Shown: positions 44,114 through 54,363, counted from the first letter of the stretch. The stretch is DNA of 64,000 nucleotides from Bicyclus anynana (GCF_947172395.1 NC_069094.1:7182292-7246291), one strand, 5' to 3'. Notes: generated from the letters alone by a model not told the origin. Program-made: numbers and translations.

Positions 44114-47100
44114 CATCATCATCATCATATCAGCCGATGGACGTCCACTGCAGGACATACCATCGCCATTCCAGCACTTTGGGACCCCAACGTCCATCGG
44201 CTCTTCGCACTATGTGCCCCGCCCATTGCCACTTCAGCTTCGCAACTCGTTGAGCTATGTCAGTGACTTTGGTTCTTCTGCGGATCTCCTCATTTCTGAT
44301 TCGATCACGCAGAGATACTCCTAACATAGCTCGTTCCATCGCCCGCTGTGTGACTCTGAGCCTTCTTATGAGGCCCATAGTTAGCGACCAAGTCTCGGAA
44401 CCATAGGTCATCACTGGCAACACGCACTGTTCGAAGACTTTTGTCTTCAGGCACTGAGGAATTTCGGACGAAAAGATGTCGCGAAGTTTCCCGAACGCAG
44501 CCCAGCCGAGTTGGATTCGACGGTTCACCTCTTGGAAATTGGACCTACCTAACTGGATCATATGTCCTAGGTATATGTATTCGTCTACAATTTCGAGTGC
44601 AGCGTTCTCAACTATAACTGGGTGGAGCGATACATGAGCATTACACATTATTTTTGTTTTGCCCATGTTCATTTTCAGGCCCACCTGTTGAGAAACGCTG
44701 CTGAGGTCATTGAGCATGGTACTAAGGTCATCCAGAGTCTGTGCCATGATGACTACATCATCCGCGAACCGCAGTTGAGTGATGTACTCGCCATTGATGT
44801 TGATGCCAAGTCCGCCCCAGTCCAGAAGCTTAAAGACGTCTTCCAATGCGGCGGTAAATAGCTTCGGAGAGATCACATCTCCCTGACGCACTCCTCGCTG
44901 CAACTGGATTGGCCTCGTAGTCTGATCCTGAATACGGACTGACATAGTGGCGTTTTCGTACAAGCACTTCAACGCTTGGATATACCTGTAATCAATTCGG
45001 CATCTCTGCAATGACCTTAGCACAGCCCAGGTTTCCACCGAATCGAAGGCTTTCTCATAGTCCACAAACGCTAAGCAAAGTGGCTGGTTATACTCGTGAG
45101 TCTTCTGTATAACCTGCCGCAGCGTATGGATGTGGTCTATGGTACTAAAGCCTTTTCGGAAACCGGCTTGTTCGGGAGGCTGGAAGTCGTCAAACCTATT
45201 AGCGAGACGATTCGTAATGACTCTCGAGAACAATTTGTAAACATGGCTCAGCAGCGAGATGGGTCTGTAATTCTTCAGCAAGGTGTTGTCACCTTTTTTG
45301 AAGAACAGAACCACCACGCTCCTATGCCACGCCTCAGGCGTCGTGCCCTCGTGAATGACGGAATTGAACAATCGCTGAAGGACTTTAAGTATCGGTTTTC
45401 CACCCGCTTTCAGGAGTTCTGCTGTGATTCCGTCCTCACCTGGCGCCTTATTGTTCTTCAGGTGTTTGAGAGCCACACTAATCTCGTATAGGCTGACGTC
45501 CGGGATATCTTCGGTATAGTGTCGGGTCAACTTGGCTCTGGGGTCTTTAGCCAAGTTGTCAACAGGCTGCTGGGTAGTCGTGTATAGCTGTCCATAGAAC
45601 TTCTCGACCTCACTTAATAACTCGGGCTTGGAAGAAATCAGATTACCGTGCTCGGTCTTCAAACGCGTCAGCTGCCTCTGTCCAATAGACAGATCTCTGG
45701 CGAAAACTTTCGAGCCGCGATTGTTTTCAATCGCATTTTTAATACGCTCGGTATTGAAGTTTCGCAAGTCGCTGGTTTGCGACTTAGAGATCTGTCTACT
45801 GATTTGTCGGTATTTTGACGCATCTGCTGAAGACTGCAATCTCATTTCTTGCCTCTCTTCCATGAGTTTAAGTGTATGGTCTGAGAACTTTTTGGTTCTT
45901 TTCGTACGGTGGGTCTTATAGAACTTAGACCCAACGGAATGGACAGTTTCCACGAACCTGTTGTTCAGATCGTCCACAGTTTCGAAATTTGCTAGGCAAT
46001 CAAAGCGGTTCTGCAGTTCTAGTTGAAAGGACTCGGGGTTTTGGATATGGGCACGAGTAGGTCGGAGCGTAGACTTCACCAGTCGATACCGTTCCAGCTG
46101 AACGTTGATATTCAACGTGCCTCTAACCATTCGGTGATCGCTACCGGTTTTCACCCTATGGATCACAGAAACATCGTTGAATATTTGCCGTTTGGTAGAC
46201 AAGATGAAGTCAATCTCATTTTTCGTGGAACCATCGGGGCTCATCCAGGTCCATTTCCTGTGTGGTGGCTTCTTGAAGAAGGAGTTCATCATAAAGAGGC
46301 CCTCCTTCTCCATGAAGTCAGCCAACATTTGGCCCCTATCGTTCCGTTGCCCATACCCAAATCGTCCCACTTTCAACTCTGAACCGCTACGTTCGCCCAG
46401 CTTTGCGTTAAAATGCCCCATCACAACATTGTAATGAGAGTTTGAGGCATGTATGGCTTTAGAAATATCCTCATACAATACCTCTACCTCCTCGTCGGGA
46501 TGTGTCGAGGTCGGTGCGTAAACCTGTATAACCTTCAACGAATACCGTTTGGTAATTCGGAGGACCAGGAACGCTACCCTGCTCGACACACTCTCGACTT
46601 TTACAACATTGTTCACGAGGGACTTGTGAACGATAAATCCGACACCACCCTGGGACTGTTGGTCGCCCTCCCGGTAGTAGAGCATGTTGCCGGATTCAAG
46701 GATTATCGAGCCCTCCCCCTCTCTTCGGACTTCAGACAATCCTATGACATCCCAGTGCAACTTGCTCATAACTTCTTCCAGCTCGATGACCTTTTCGTCG
46801 GACCTCAAAGTGCGTGCGTTGTATGTTGCCAGGTCTAGTCGTCGGGGTTGGCAGCGGAATCTCTTCCGGAGATTCTTAACACCCCTTGCCCCGCCGTTAC
46901 CGTAACCGCTGCCAGAGCCAGGAATAGCGGGGCTGCCGGGGACTAGGGGCTGTGTTTTTGTTTGTTGGTCCATCTACAAAGTTTTGCCCGATACTGACCA
47001 CGCTGGGCATACGGGTTGGTCAGCGCAGTGCTAGATTATTCGCGCCGATGTCGCTGCTGCCCGACACCGGCCTGAGGCATTTCATAATCTAGCCTTTGGG

Positions 47101-47222
47101 AATGGATATACCGCCATTCGTCGGTCGCCAGAGCCTCGTCGGTCCATCTGCAGGGTGCACCACGAGCAGGTGAGGTTGACAATTGGGGAGACAGACTGGT
47201 ACTAGCCTCCCCCTTACACCCC
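44114..47222 (-). mobile_element. RTE-like LINE, near full length
   Basis: One long ORF, about 250 bp of 5' leader (47222 down to 46974) and an (ATG)n 3' tail, which reads CATCATCATCATC at 44114 on the plus strand. The 8-base motif CAAAAAAT flanks it at 44106-44113 and 47223-47230 and may be a target-site duplication, though it is A-rich. Compared with the 3' fragment at 4418-4696 it has lost about 125 bp: TGGCGA is followed after three bases by TATGTCCTGCAG. RTE clade is inferred from the domain order, absence of an ORF1 and the microsatellite-like tail. Confidence 0.85.
44130..46973 (-). CDS. Endonuclease/reverse transcriptase of an RTE-like LINE
   Basis: A 947-aa protein that would nick target DNA and copy the element's RNA there. 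Residues about 45-285 form an APE-type endonuclease: YNARTLR (Asn52), LSEVRREGEG (Glu81), MGHFNAKLGE (186-195), NEIDFIL (Asp255) and GSDHRM (His280). The family motif is GDFNAK; here Asp187 is His, through CAT for GAT, so nicking is probably lost. Residues about 505-780 are the reverse transcriptase: LKNYRPISLL, FVDYEKAFDSV (Asp638), GVRQGDVISP and the catalytic FADD (736-739), all intact. The C-terminus has KLKWQWAGHIVRR. The last 10 or so residues come from a deletion junction that shifts the frame, so the normal C-terminus is missing. The start is the first ATG of the open frame. Unbroken length suggests a young insertion, mobile only in trans if at all. Opposite-strand ORFs inside it are shadows. 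Confidence 0.9.
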   Translation of the reverse strand: MDQQTKTQPLVPGSPAIPGSGSGYGNGGARGVKNLRKRFRCQPRRLDLATYNARTLRSDEKVIELEEVMSKLHWDVIGLSEVRREGEGSIILESGNMLYYREGDQQSQGGVGFIVHKSLVNNVVKVESVSSRVAFLVLRITKRYSLKVIQVYAPTSTHPDEEVEVLYEDISKAIHASNSHYNVVMGHFNAKLGERSGSELKVGRFGYGQRNDRGQMLADFMEKEGLFMMNSFFKKPPHRKWTWMSPDGSTKNEIDFILSTKRQIFNDVSVIHRVKTGSDHRMVRGTLNINVQLERYRLVKSTLRPTRAHIQNPESFQLELQNRFDCLANFETVDDLNNRFVETVHSVGSKFYKTHRTKRTKKFSDHTLKLMEERQEMRLQSSADASKYRQISRQISKSQTSDLRNFNTERIKNAIENNRGSKVFARDLSIGQRQLTRLKTEHGNLISSKPELLSEVEKFYGQLYTTTQQPVDNLAKDPRAKLTRHYTEDIPDVSLYEISVALKHLKNNKAPGEDGITAELLKAGGKPILKVLQRLFNSVIHEGTTPEAWHRSVVVLFFKKGDNTLLKNYRPISLLSHVYKLFSRVITNRLANRFDDFQPPEQAGFRKGFSTIDHIHTLRQVIQKTHEYNQPLCLAFVDYEKAFDSVETWAVLRSLQRCRIDYRYIQALKCLYENATMSVRIQDQTTRPIQLQRGVRQGDVISPKLFTAALEDVFKLLDWGGLGININGEYITQLRFADDVVIMAQTLDDLSTMLNDLSSVSQQVGLKMNMGKTKIMCNAHVSLHPVIVENAALEIVDEYIYLGHMIQLGRSNFQEVNRRIQLGWAAFGKLRDIFSSEIPQCLKTKVFEQCVLPVMTYGSETWSLTMGLIRRLRVTQRAMERAMLGVSLRDRIRNEEIRRRTKVTDIAQRVAKLKWQWAGHIVRRADGRWGPKVLEWRWYVLQWTSIG

Positions 47223-47230
47223 CAAAAAAT

Positions 47231-47698
47231 GGTATTACAAAATACATTACATTATCTGTGTCTAACTGACAGGCGACAGATTTAATAAGGATTTGACACT
47301 AACTTGACACATCTAATCAAATTATGTTAATAATTATATTTGACAATGATTTCATTCATTGGTTGACTTTAACATTGACAGCCCGCGTTTGCAAAGACAA
47401 CTAACAATCAATGAAATACGCATCAAAGAGGATATTATAGAAATCACTACAATCGGTGTTCTTTAGACGTGGAAATTGTAATTTCTGTAGTCATGAAAAC
47501 TATCTAGGTAGGTATATAAGACCGACCATTGACCGAAACTACCGGTATAATAACCGTTGAGTAAACAATTCACATGGCACTGATCTCGAGAGAGATCTGA
47601 GACGACTATTATTATTTTGTTATTGTTTGTTTATATACAACGAATGTTGTAGGTTTAGCTTTTGTTAATAGATGGATCCTTAATCCTTTGATTTGTTG
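47231..47698. other. AT-rich flank of the LINE
   Basis: No supported feature. Confidence 0.25.
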
Positions 47699-47840
47699 TT
47701 ATTTATTTATTTATTTATACTTTATTTGTACACCACAACATAATAAAAACAAATGACAAGAAAGAAAAAAGTATAGCACAGTAGTAGGACACAAAAGGCG
47801 GCCTTATCGCTACGTAGCGATATCTTCCAGGCAACCTTGA
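47699..47840 (-). mobile_element. LINE-end-like repeat with (TTTA)n
   Basis: TTATTTATTTATTTATACTT, TTTGTACACCACAACATAAT, GGACACAAAAGGCGGCCTTA and CTTCCAGGCAACCTTGAG resemble a common lepidopteran retroelement end. Tail orientation suggests minus. Confidence 0.45.
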
Positions 47841-47930
47841 GTTTATAAAAATGCAAAAACACAAGAGTGCAGGTTGTATAAATGTGTTGTTGTCAATTTT
47901 TAAGTTTTAAACTATCATTTAGTCTTATTG

Positions 47931-48280
47931 TTTTGTAAATAGATCTTAAATTGTGTCCCTTATATCGTATTCTTATATTATTATGACCTAGCCAAACTTG
48001 TTCATTGATAAATATTATGAAGTAGCTTACTAGTGAAGTGCGGAATTCCAGTTGCAATATCTCGTCGTAAGTGTAAGTGGTAAGACCATCGATATGACAG
48101 TCTTACCACTACGATTACGTATTTCAAAATGCAAGGATAGATAAAAGCGTGTGTCACATGGATAGTCGTAATTATTTGAATTACTTTGTATGACTTTTAT
48201 TTTTTAGTTACAAAAGTAAATTGTTATGCACTTCGGTTTCTTTATGTAGACTTGTCAACACCTTAAAGTTATGGGAAATA
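47931..48280 (+). repeat. Low-copy repeat family X, copy 2
   Basis: Aligns in order with 16534-16828. It carries extra sequence in the centre that forms a GTGGTAAGA/TCTTACCAC dyad (about 48078-48110), absent or lost in copy 1. Confidence 0.65.
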
Positions 48281-48775
48281 TAAATTTCATTAAAATTGGC
48301 TACCACATGCTACAAGAAGGTCCATATTATTGCTACGAATACAAAAAAGTTTTCTAGCTCTCAATAAAGTAGGTGGGAGTTAGTACTCAATAGGTACTGA
48401 ACACTCGTTTTACGATGTATATAGTGTACAACGTATCTATTAATGTAAAACTCCCTTGAATGATACTCTGTAATGCGATTTATTGCATTAATAATAACAA
48501 AATCCTTTTAAGATTGCAAATTGTAATACTTTTATAGCCTCTCTGTACTTGCGTCGGTAAACACTTAACATCGACGGGTGAGCGAGCTTGTTAACCCGTT
48601 ATTGATATAAAATGCAGGTATCACTTCTGTATTGATCTTGAAATCATTGGTTACTTTCATTCCTACTTAATCTCAAGTGGCTCTTCATTGATAAAGAAAA
48701 TCCTTGATATCCGTACACATTGTAAAGCCGCTGATGCATTTAAACTGTATTATGACTATCATTAGTTATTCATAT
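48281..48775. other. AT-rich non-coding stretch
   Basis: Nothing supported. Confidence 0.25.
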
Positions 48776-48880
48776 CATCATTAACAATCCATATATTCGG
48801 CTCACTGTTGAGCACGAGTCTCCTCTATGAATGAGAGGGGTTAGGCCAATAGTCCGCCATGCTGAACCAATGCGGATTAA
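48776..48880 (-). mobile_element. Metulj-like SINE, 3' fragment
   Basis: TATATTCGGCTCACTGTTGA, GCACGAGTCTCCTCTATGAA and TCCGCCATGCTGAACCAATG, then truncated. Confidence 0.65.
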
Positions 48881-48957
48881 TCATATATAATTACTAAAAT
48901 ATAATATAATTTCCTTTTAAAGATTATTTGGTCTGTTGTCTACAGCAATAATATTTT

Positions 48958-49160
48958 TGTGTGTGACGAATAAAGTCAAAAACTACTGGACCGATTTGAA
49001 GAATCTTTCAAATCGGTCCAGTAGTTTTTGACTTTATTCGTCAATTCGTCGTTAACCAATATAAAGCTACATTATCAGGGAGTAACATAGGCTTTATTTA
49101 ATTCCCGTATACCCACGCAAATAGGAACTACGGGGGTGTAACCGTGAAGTTCTGCTAATT
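48958..49160 (+). mobile_element. Helitron-like element with a 37-bp perfect snap-back
   Basis: TGACGAATAAAGTCAAAAAC (48964 on) through ACCGATTTGAA to 49000 is exactly reverse-complemented at 49007-49043, with a 6-base loop. The family body follows (ATAAAGCTACATTATCAGGG, AACATAGGCTTTATTTAATT, GGAACTACGGGGGTG). Confidence 0.7.
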
Positions 49161-49829
49161 TTCTATATTATATATGTGTTTGCTTTATTTGATTTGTTTT
49201 CTTTTTCCCGAAAAAACTTGTAAGGTAGCAGAATATCCCAAGTTTTGACATATATACAATTTCCGAACTTTTAAAAAAATTCATTATTTTGTATTACACT
49301 AAATAATTATATTTTACACTAGATAATAAAGTACTTGTGACCTTATTTACCATTTATGATTAAAACATCTTTTATTTCCTTTTACGGTTGTAAGCTATAC
49401 TAGGATGAGATTTCCACGTAGCAACTCTTTTTCTCACAGTAAAAAATAAATGGAATATTTGACATAATCCGTTAGTGCCATGTTTCCTGCATACCCGTCT
49501 TAATTAACAAGTAATTAGCTCAGTATTATGTGTAGCTATTATTAGATTACATAGTGCATTAGTTGAGACATAGTCAACTAATCGGTACTTAGTTGTTTTA
49601 TTTGTTTTAAATACATACACCTATATGACACACCTGCCTAATTATTACAAATTTTAATAAGGCTGGAATATATTGTTCCAATAATCTTTAACGATTTTCC
49701 GGATACGGTAAAGAATCTTCTAAAAGATACTAATATACTCACAAAAGTACATAAGCGGAAACTTAAGCATTACTTTACACATTATTACTACATTACTACA
49801 TTATTAAAAAATAAAAAAAAATAAAAAAA
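49161..49829. other. AT-rich non-coding stretch
   Basis: Nothing supported. Confidence 0.25.
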
Positions 49830-50062
49830 AAAAATTGGGACAGCCTGTGTAGCATCGCAGCAGCGGTTTACTCATACTTTTACGATATTTATTTAACTAC
49901 CCGATAATGATTTTTGTTTGTTAATTATTTTAGTTCTTAAATATTGTATTATGTAATAATAACCAGTGCACAGTAAAACCAACTGTGGTTTGTGTTGCAC
50001 TATGATAAGGCTTAATTGAAATGCGTTTTTTGTAGAATAATAAATAAATAAATAAATAATAA
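49830..50062 (+). mobile_element. LINE 3' end with (TAAA)n tail
   Basis: GGGACAGCCTGTGTAGCATC, CAACTGTGGTTTGTGTTGCA, GGCTTAATTGAAATGCGTTT and TTGTAGAATAATAAATAAAT end in a TAAA run. Judged from the tail; clade unknown. Confidence 0.4.
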
Positions 50063-50554
50063 TACAAATATAATCTTCGACTTTTCCGAGAAATGTTAAA
50101 ATTACTAACTATCTATGTACCTACCTCTATTACACTTTCTAGTACATTTCAACAAATTTGATAATTTATTGATAATTAAGCTTTTCAATTAGGTACCTAA
50201 TTTACGTTCAAAAGGCTTTGTTTGGAGTTGAATGTTCATCCCTTAAATATCTAGTTTGAAACTTAATATTAGATGGAAATGTTACAGATAGCTGCACATA
50301 AGTTTAATGACGTCATAATTGAACTTTCCTATTTCCACTGGAGGTATATTACCCACTATGAATTGACAGGTGTCTCATGTTACCTCTCTTAGCGGAAAGC
50401 TCGAATGTATAGACTCGGATGGTGATGTCACAGGACCGATATAAGGATAATAAATTAAGCTTTATTAGGTAAAACATATTAATCTAAAGGTTTAGCACTT
50501 TCAAATTTGAGGGATCATAAAGTTACATAGTATCCTAAGAAATGTGCACTGCAA
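50063..50554. other. AT-rich non-coding stretch
   Basis: Nothing supported. Confidence 0.25.
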
Positions 50555-50760
50555 GGCAACTTTCAGTTATTGGAACGTACGAACGTAAAAAGACAATCAT
50601 GCAATTGAAACTGAGCTTCTTCGGACATCTACAGAGTGGAGCTCAGTTTTCATTTTCAAGATTAATCTTGGAAGGAAAGATAATAAGCAAGGGAGCACCC
50701 GGCCGTCAAAGGGAGGACATTTTTGGACGGCATTAGAGAGTGAACGAATGAAACGTGTTA
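50555..50760 (+). pseudogene. Remnant of a LINE reverse-transcriptase C-terminus
   Basis: A 64-codon ORF (50542-50736) contains LSFFGHLQSG, then LILEGKI and KGAPGRQRED. This resembles the (L)xFFGHhxR...LhhxGKhxGxRxxGR segment found after the reverse-transcriptase core in many non-LTR retrotransposons. Flanking sequence has no RT motifs, so it is an isolated, decayed end. The match is a remembered family pattern, not an alignment. Confidence 0.45.
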
Positions 50761-51214
50761 TGGAGGACAAAAATGGCTTTTCGCATAGGTACTGACCGCC
50801 ATAGGGATGGTACCGCGTGTTGGTGATTTTCTCTTAACATTAAATAGTTCCTTTGTCTTGCCGTCTAACTCGGAAACATGGCAATTGACATGATATTGTC
50901 CATGAGATGTTTCGGAACCTAACCTCTACAATGTTCAATTGGACATTGTGTTGTGGTAAAACCACTTAGCAACAAAAGATACATTCATTAAATCTCAACA
51001 GCATACTGTAATAGGCCACAGCAGAGCCAATTGAAGAAGAGATTTGGGGCTTATTACGCTGCTCCAATGAGAATTGGCGGGCTTACGGAGATACTGACCT
51101 AATCTTTTACTCTGTAACGATCATTTACAATAATTAACGAGACCAGCCAGGGCTTTGGGTTTTCTTCGAGAACAGAGTTGTAACATTACCTGAACCTAGA
51201 ACCGAGGATTTTGA
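50761..51214. other. Unassigned non-coding stretch
   Basis: Nothing supported. Confidence 0.25.
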
Positions 51215-51610
51215 CGACCTCCGTGGCGCAGTGGTATGCGCGGTAAATTTACAAGACGAAGATCCTGGGTTCGATCCCCGGTTGGGCGGATTGAAGTTTT
51301 CTTAATTGGTCCAGGTCTGGCTGGTGGGAGGCCAATGATGTTAGAAGAAAAAAGAGGTAGATAGGTTACATGAACTACACTCGATGTTTAAAATTGGCAC
51401 ACAAAAATTATTTCAGCGGCGTTGTCAAGGGCAGAATGATAGTGCGATGACTGAGCTCAGGTTTGCTAATTATCATAGTTTTAACGTGCCACTCACAGAC
51501 CGCGTATAACCTATCTACCTCTTTTTTCTTCTAACATCATTGGCCTCCCTTTGATTTTCATCCTCCTAACAAGTTAGCCCGCTTCGGCGAGATTGTAGTC
51601 AAGTCAAAAA
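51215..51610 (+). mobile_element. tRNA-derived SINE with an inverted-repeat insertion
   Basis: Box A TGGCGCAGTGG (51224-51234) and box B GGTTCGATCCC (51268-51278) are intact, and the body reads to GGCTGGTGGGAGG (about 51331). The SINE resumes at GATTTTCATCCTCCTAACAA (51553 on). The middle of the body (about 95 bp in the 25025 copy) is replaced by the structure at 51326-51549. Confidence 0.8.
51326..51549. mobile_element. Element with 43-bp perfect inverted ends inside a SINE
   Basis: GGGAGGCCAATGATGTTAGA (51326 on) extends through AAAAGAGGTAGATAGGTTA to 51368 and is exactly mirrored at 51507-51549. The 138-base interior has no ORF. GGGAGG at the left also belongs to the SINE, so the ends share microhomology with the target. 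Confidence 0.85.
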
Positions 51611-51711
51611 AAATTCACTATTTTAATCCGCACATACCAACTAATGGACCAAGGCAGTTGTTCATTTAATAAATAACGCTAATAATAAATCGTAACACAA
51701 AGAACACTTAC

Positions 51712-51950
51712 CGCCGTCAACCGGAATAACATCGGTTGTCAGCTGGACGCCAACTGACGCCTCATACGTCTCGGCCTCCAGTTTTCCTTACTCCACAGCA
51801 AACGAGCGCTCGCACACTATCATCACTGGCACTGTTTACTGGTCGAAGTTCGTTTTGTACACTTTTTTTAGTTCTAGCATCCGACGAACAAAGCAAGTTT
51901 TTGTTGCGAGCCTTAATTTTCCTCTTCCGAGAGTTTAATCGTTTCTGGCA
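51712..51950 (-). other. Candidate first exon of the minus-strand host gene
   Basis: Read on the minus strand, a GGCG|GTAAGTGT donor ends the segment at 51712. The frame that fits the ATG exon at 48-101 is open for 22 codons before the donor (GKLEAETYEASVGVQL, then TTDVIPVDG) and reaches a TAA upstream, without an ATG. So it is either 5' leader or the end of a longer exon. Other ATGs start short ORFs (for example ATGATAGTGTGCGAG), as often seen in leaders. The region has several CpGs. The 5' boundary (about 51950) is a guess; an initiator-like CCAGT or ACAGT lies near 51835-51845. Confidence 0.4.
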
Positions 51951-52879
51951 AACATCCGTTCTATATTATACTGGTTGAAGCTATTTTTACGTTTCTCGAT
52001 CCTAAGGAAAATCAAATATTAGTCGAAGAACCGGTCTCGAAATAAAATAATTAGTTTTTAAGCTAAAATACAGTTTTATAGTAATTTTGAGGACGCACAA
52101 CGAGAATTCGGTGCTAAAACTAATCTTATGTTAGCTAGGTAATTATTATTTGCATATTATTAGTCACATGCCCGTTACGCATCACGGCTAATCAATTTGT
52201 CTGTTACCTAAACATTACATATCTTATGTATTGTGTACATATTGTCATTCATATTTCTCGTTACTGTGGTTATGTAAGGACGTTATTTTAGATACATATT
52301 ATCTCTCCGTCCATAATCAGTCACGTTTATTATCAAAAGCATCTATCTTCTGGCAGTTATCTTGTGTTTGACAATAAGATCTAAGCAAAAAACTCATTTG
52401 AATTGTATAAAATGATATAAATTTAATACAATGTTGTAAAAATGTGAACATTTCAAACAGATGTTTTCAAGCAATCATTTCAAGTGAATCAAATCATATT
52501 TGATGATCCCTTGAGCATAATTTCAGTCGCATGACTGAATGTCACATGATAAAAATACTATGAATGTAATTGTGCAATGATATCAATGTACTAGTAATAA
52601 AGTAATTCAATGATGAAAGTTATATTTATAGCCTACCTAAAATTTGTAACGGTTATATAATCGGCAATTATTCTAATCACTTAGCATGAATAATATTAAT
52701 ATAACGCTTTAAACTTTATCATTTAGCGTCTTATTATGCTCAAGATCACATCATCAATAACTAATGCAGCGAGCCGCGAACGCATCGACGCACGTGACCG
52801 GCAGAAAATCATTGCCAACCTCTCCTTGAAAGGGACAGAAAAAATATCAACTTCGTAACCTCCTGATACAAAGATAATA
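51951..52879. promoter_or_regulatory. Possible divergent promoter interval
   Basis: It lies between the minus-strand first exon and a plus-strand donor-bearing segment. CpG-richer text occurs at 52769-52800 (GCGAGCCGCGAACGCATCGA). No mobile element is evident. Inferred from position only. Confidence 0.25.
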
Positions 52880-52929
52880 TATAAATTATAACGCGCAATA
52901 TAAATACTTTACAATCGGAGCAAGGGTAA
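52880..52929 (+). other. Candidate plus-strand 5' leader exon
   Basis: An AAGG|GTAAGTACG donor at about 52929 follows GCGCAATATAAATACTTTAC. A TATA-like ATATATAAATTATA lies 40-50 bases upstream. No coding sense is expected. It could splice to the exon at 54570-54674. Speculative. Confidence 0.25.
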
Positions 52930-53339
52930 GTACGTTCTAGCTCAAACTGTCATTAGTTCCACATACTTTAACAGCGTGAATATATTTCACACGACAGTCT
53001 AATTGAACATTATTTCCGCTAATCCTTAAGCGTTTTCTACTGTATAACTCGCCACATCAGTCACATCTGCATAACAATAATACTAAAACAATAATCTGCA
53101 AATACCTCTAGGTATAACGGACAGTGAATTTTCAACCGTGGTAAAACGATTAGCTAAAGCCACTGGCACTGAAAATTTTTGTTATAAAATGTATTGAGAC
53201 TCACAAATAAATTCGCGAAGTTTTTCGCGGGAACGCAATGTCAAGTTCATCCACAAACCGGCAGCGCTAAGCCTATTATCACTTTCATCCGCATACAATT
53301 GACTTTAATTCTCATTTTAGTGATCTAAAAAACCTACAA

Positions 53340-53600
53340 AACGTTAACGGCTACCGATAAATGTGTACCTTGGCAGGTACAGGCGCGCGTGCGGCAAGCG
53401 CGGTGTTCGTCACACGAATGCCGCCTTGCGTCTCTTGCATTGTTTACATCGCTAATTACATTTTCGTTTCGATCGAGTTTGCCTGCTAAGGCTGTATGGC
53501 GGAAAATCTGGCCGCTGTCCAGTGCACGTCACAATACTGAACAGGCTATTGACGGCTGATAACGGCTGCCACTACTGATAAGTATACGCGACCGGTGCGC
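53340..53600. promoter_or_regulatory. CpG-rich region
   Basis: GCAGGTACAGGCGCGCGTGC, GGCAAGCGCGGTGTTCGTCA, CACGAATGCCGCCTTGCGTC and GGCGGAAAATCTGGCCGCTG stand out in AT-rich surroundings, followed at 53632-53660 by a long pyrimidine tract ending CCACTCAG. It fits a promoter or first-exon region upstream of the exon at 54594, but no ORF is supported. Confidence 0.3.
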
Positions 53601-53869
53601 TACTTGCTTATTGTATACAATTTCATTAACAGCTGCTTTTTCTTTCTTTTCTTCCACTCAGTGGACTGTAAGCTGATAAACATCTGCTTACTCGATTGTT
53701 TGTACAGTACGACAAATATTTGTTTTAACAAATACAATTGGTTATTGGAAGTTAGTAGATTAGTAAGAATTCCTCTTCAAAGTTGAATGGCAGATAGAAA
53801 TATGCATAGAATCTGAAAACATGTAACTCTATCACTTTATTTTCATTTTTTGATTGAGAAAGAATACAA

Positions 53870-54363
53870 TAAGGATCTTAAGCTAACTTATCCTAATAAC
53901 TACACAAATAAAGCCTAAAAGGAATGGTGAAAAGAATACTGGCTGCATTTCCGCGCTGGACGGCCAGGCGGATCCTTAGCGCAAAAAATGAGCTAGCCAG
54001 TCGAGGCATCTAGCCGCAGTGGAATTGTCGGTGAAATTTTTTGGCACTGGGACTCCATGACTCAAGGGTCTCCACGGCAAAAGGTACAAATATGTAACTC
54101 TCAGTCAGAGAGGCATACTTGTGCCACTTAACGGTTTCAGCTTTTTCTGCTGCAGCTCCCGGTCTTGATTCTGTCTTCCTGATACGACACGGTGCTAAAG
54201 TGTCAACGCATGTAGCGTCCCACATTAGGGCTCGCCCCATTTCAAAGGGAACCAGCGTCAATCCATAAGGTCTCTTGCCATCATCCCGACTTATTCCCAA
54301 TTGCAAATTAATAGTAGGTGCTAAAAAAATTGTATTGTAATTGTGTGTATAAATAAATAACAA
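53870..54363 (-). pseudogene. Fragment of a retroelement C-terminal nuclease-like domain
   Basis: The 117-codon minus ORF (54010-54363) contains GISRDDGKRPYGLTLVP, then LMWDATCVDTLAP, AAAEKAE, KYASL and FVPFAVETLESW. From memory, families with this pattern carry a DGKRPDG...LVWDATCVDT...ETLGxW domain at the end of reverse-transcriptase proteins. PD...D spacing suggests a restriction-like nuclease core; that is inference. Here the PD aspartate is Tyr (RPYG), so it would be inactive. The neighbouring non-coding part (TTAAGCTAACTTATCCTAAT, GGCTGCATTTCCGCGCTGGA) recurs at 55370-55510 and 57611-57650, so this is repetitive DNA. Confidence 0.5.

Noticed and set aside
44071..46905. Nine plus-strand ORFs of 60-131 codons
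   Set aside because: All lie opposite the long LINE ORF and are its antisense shadows.
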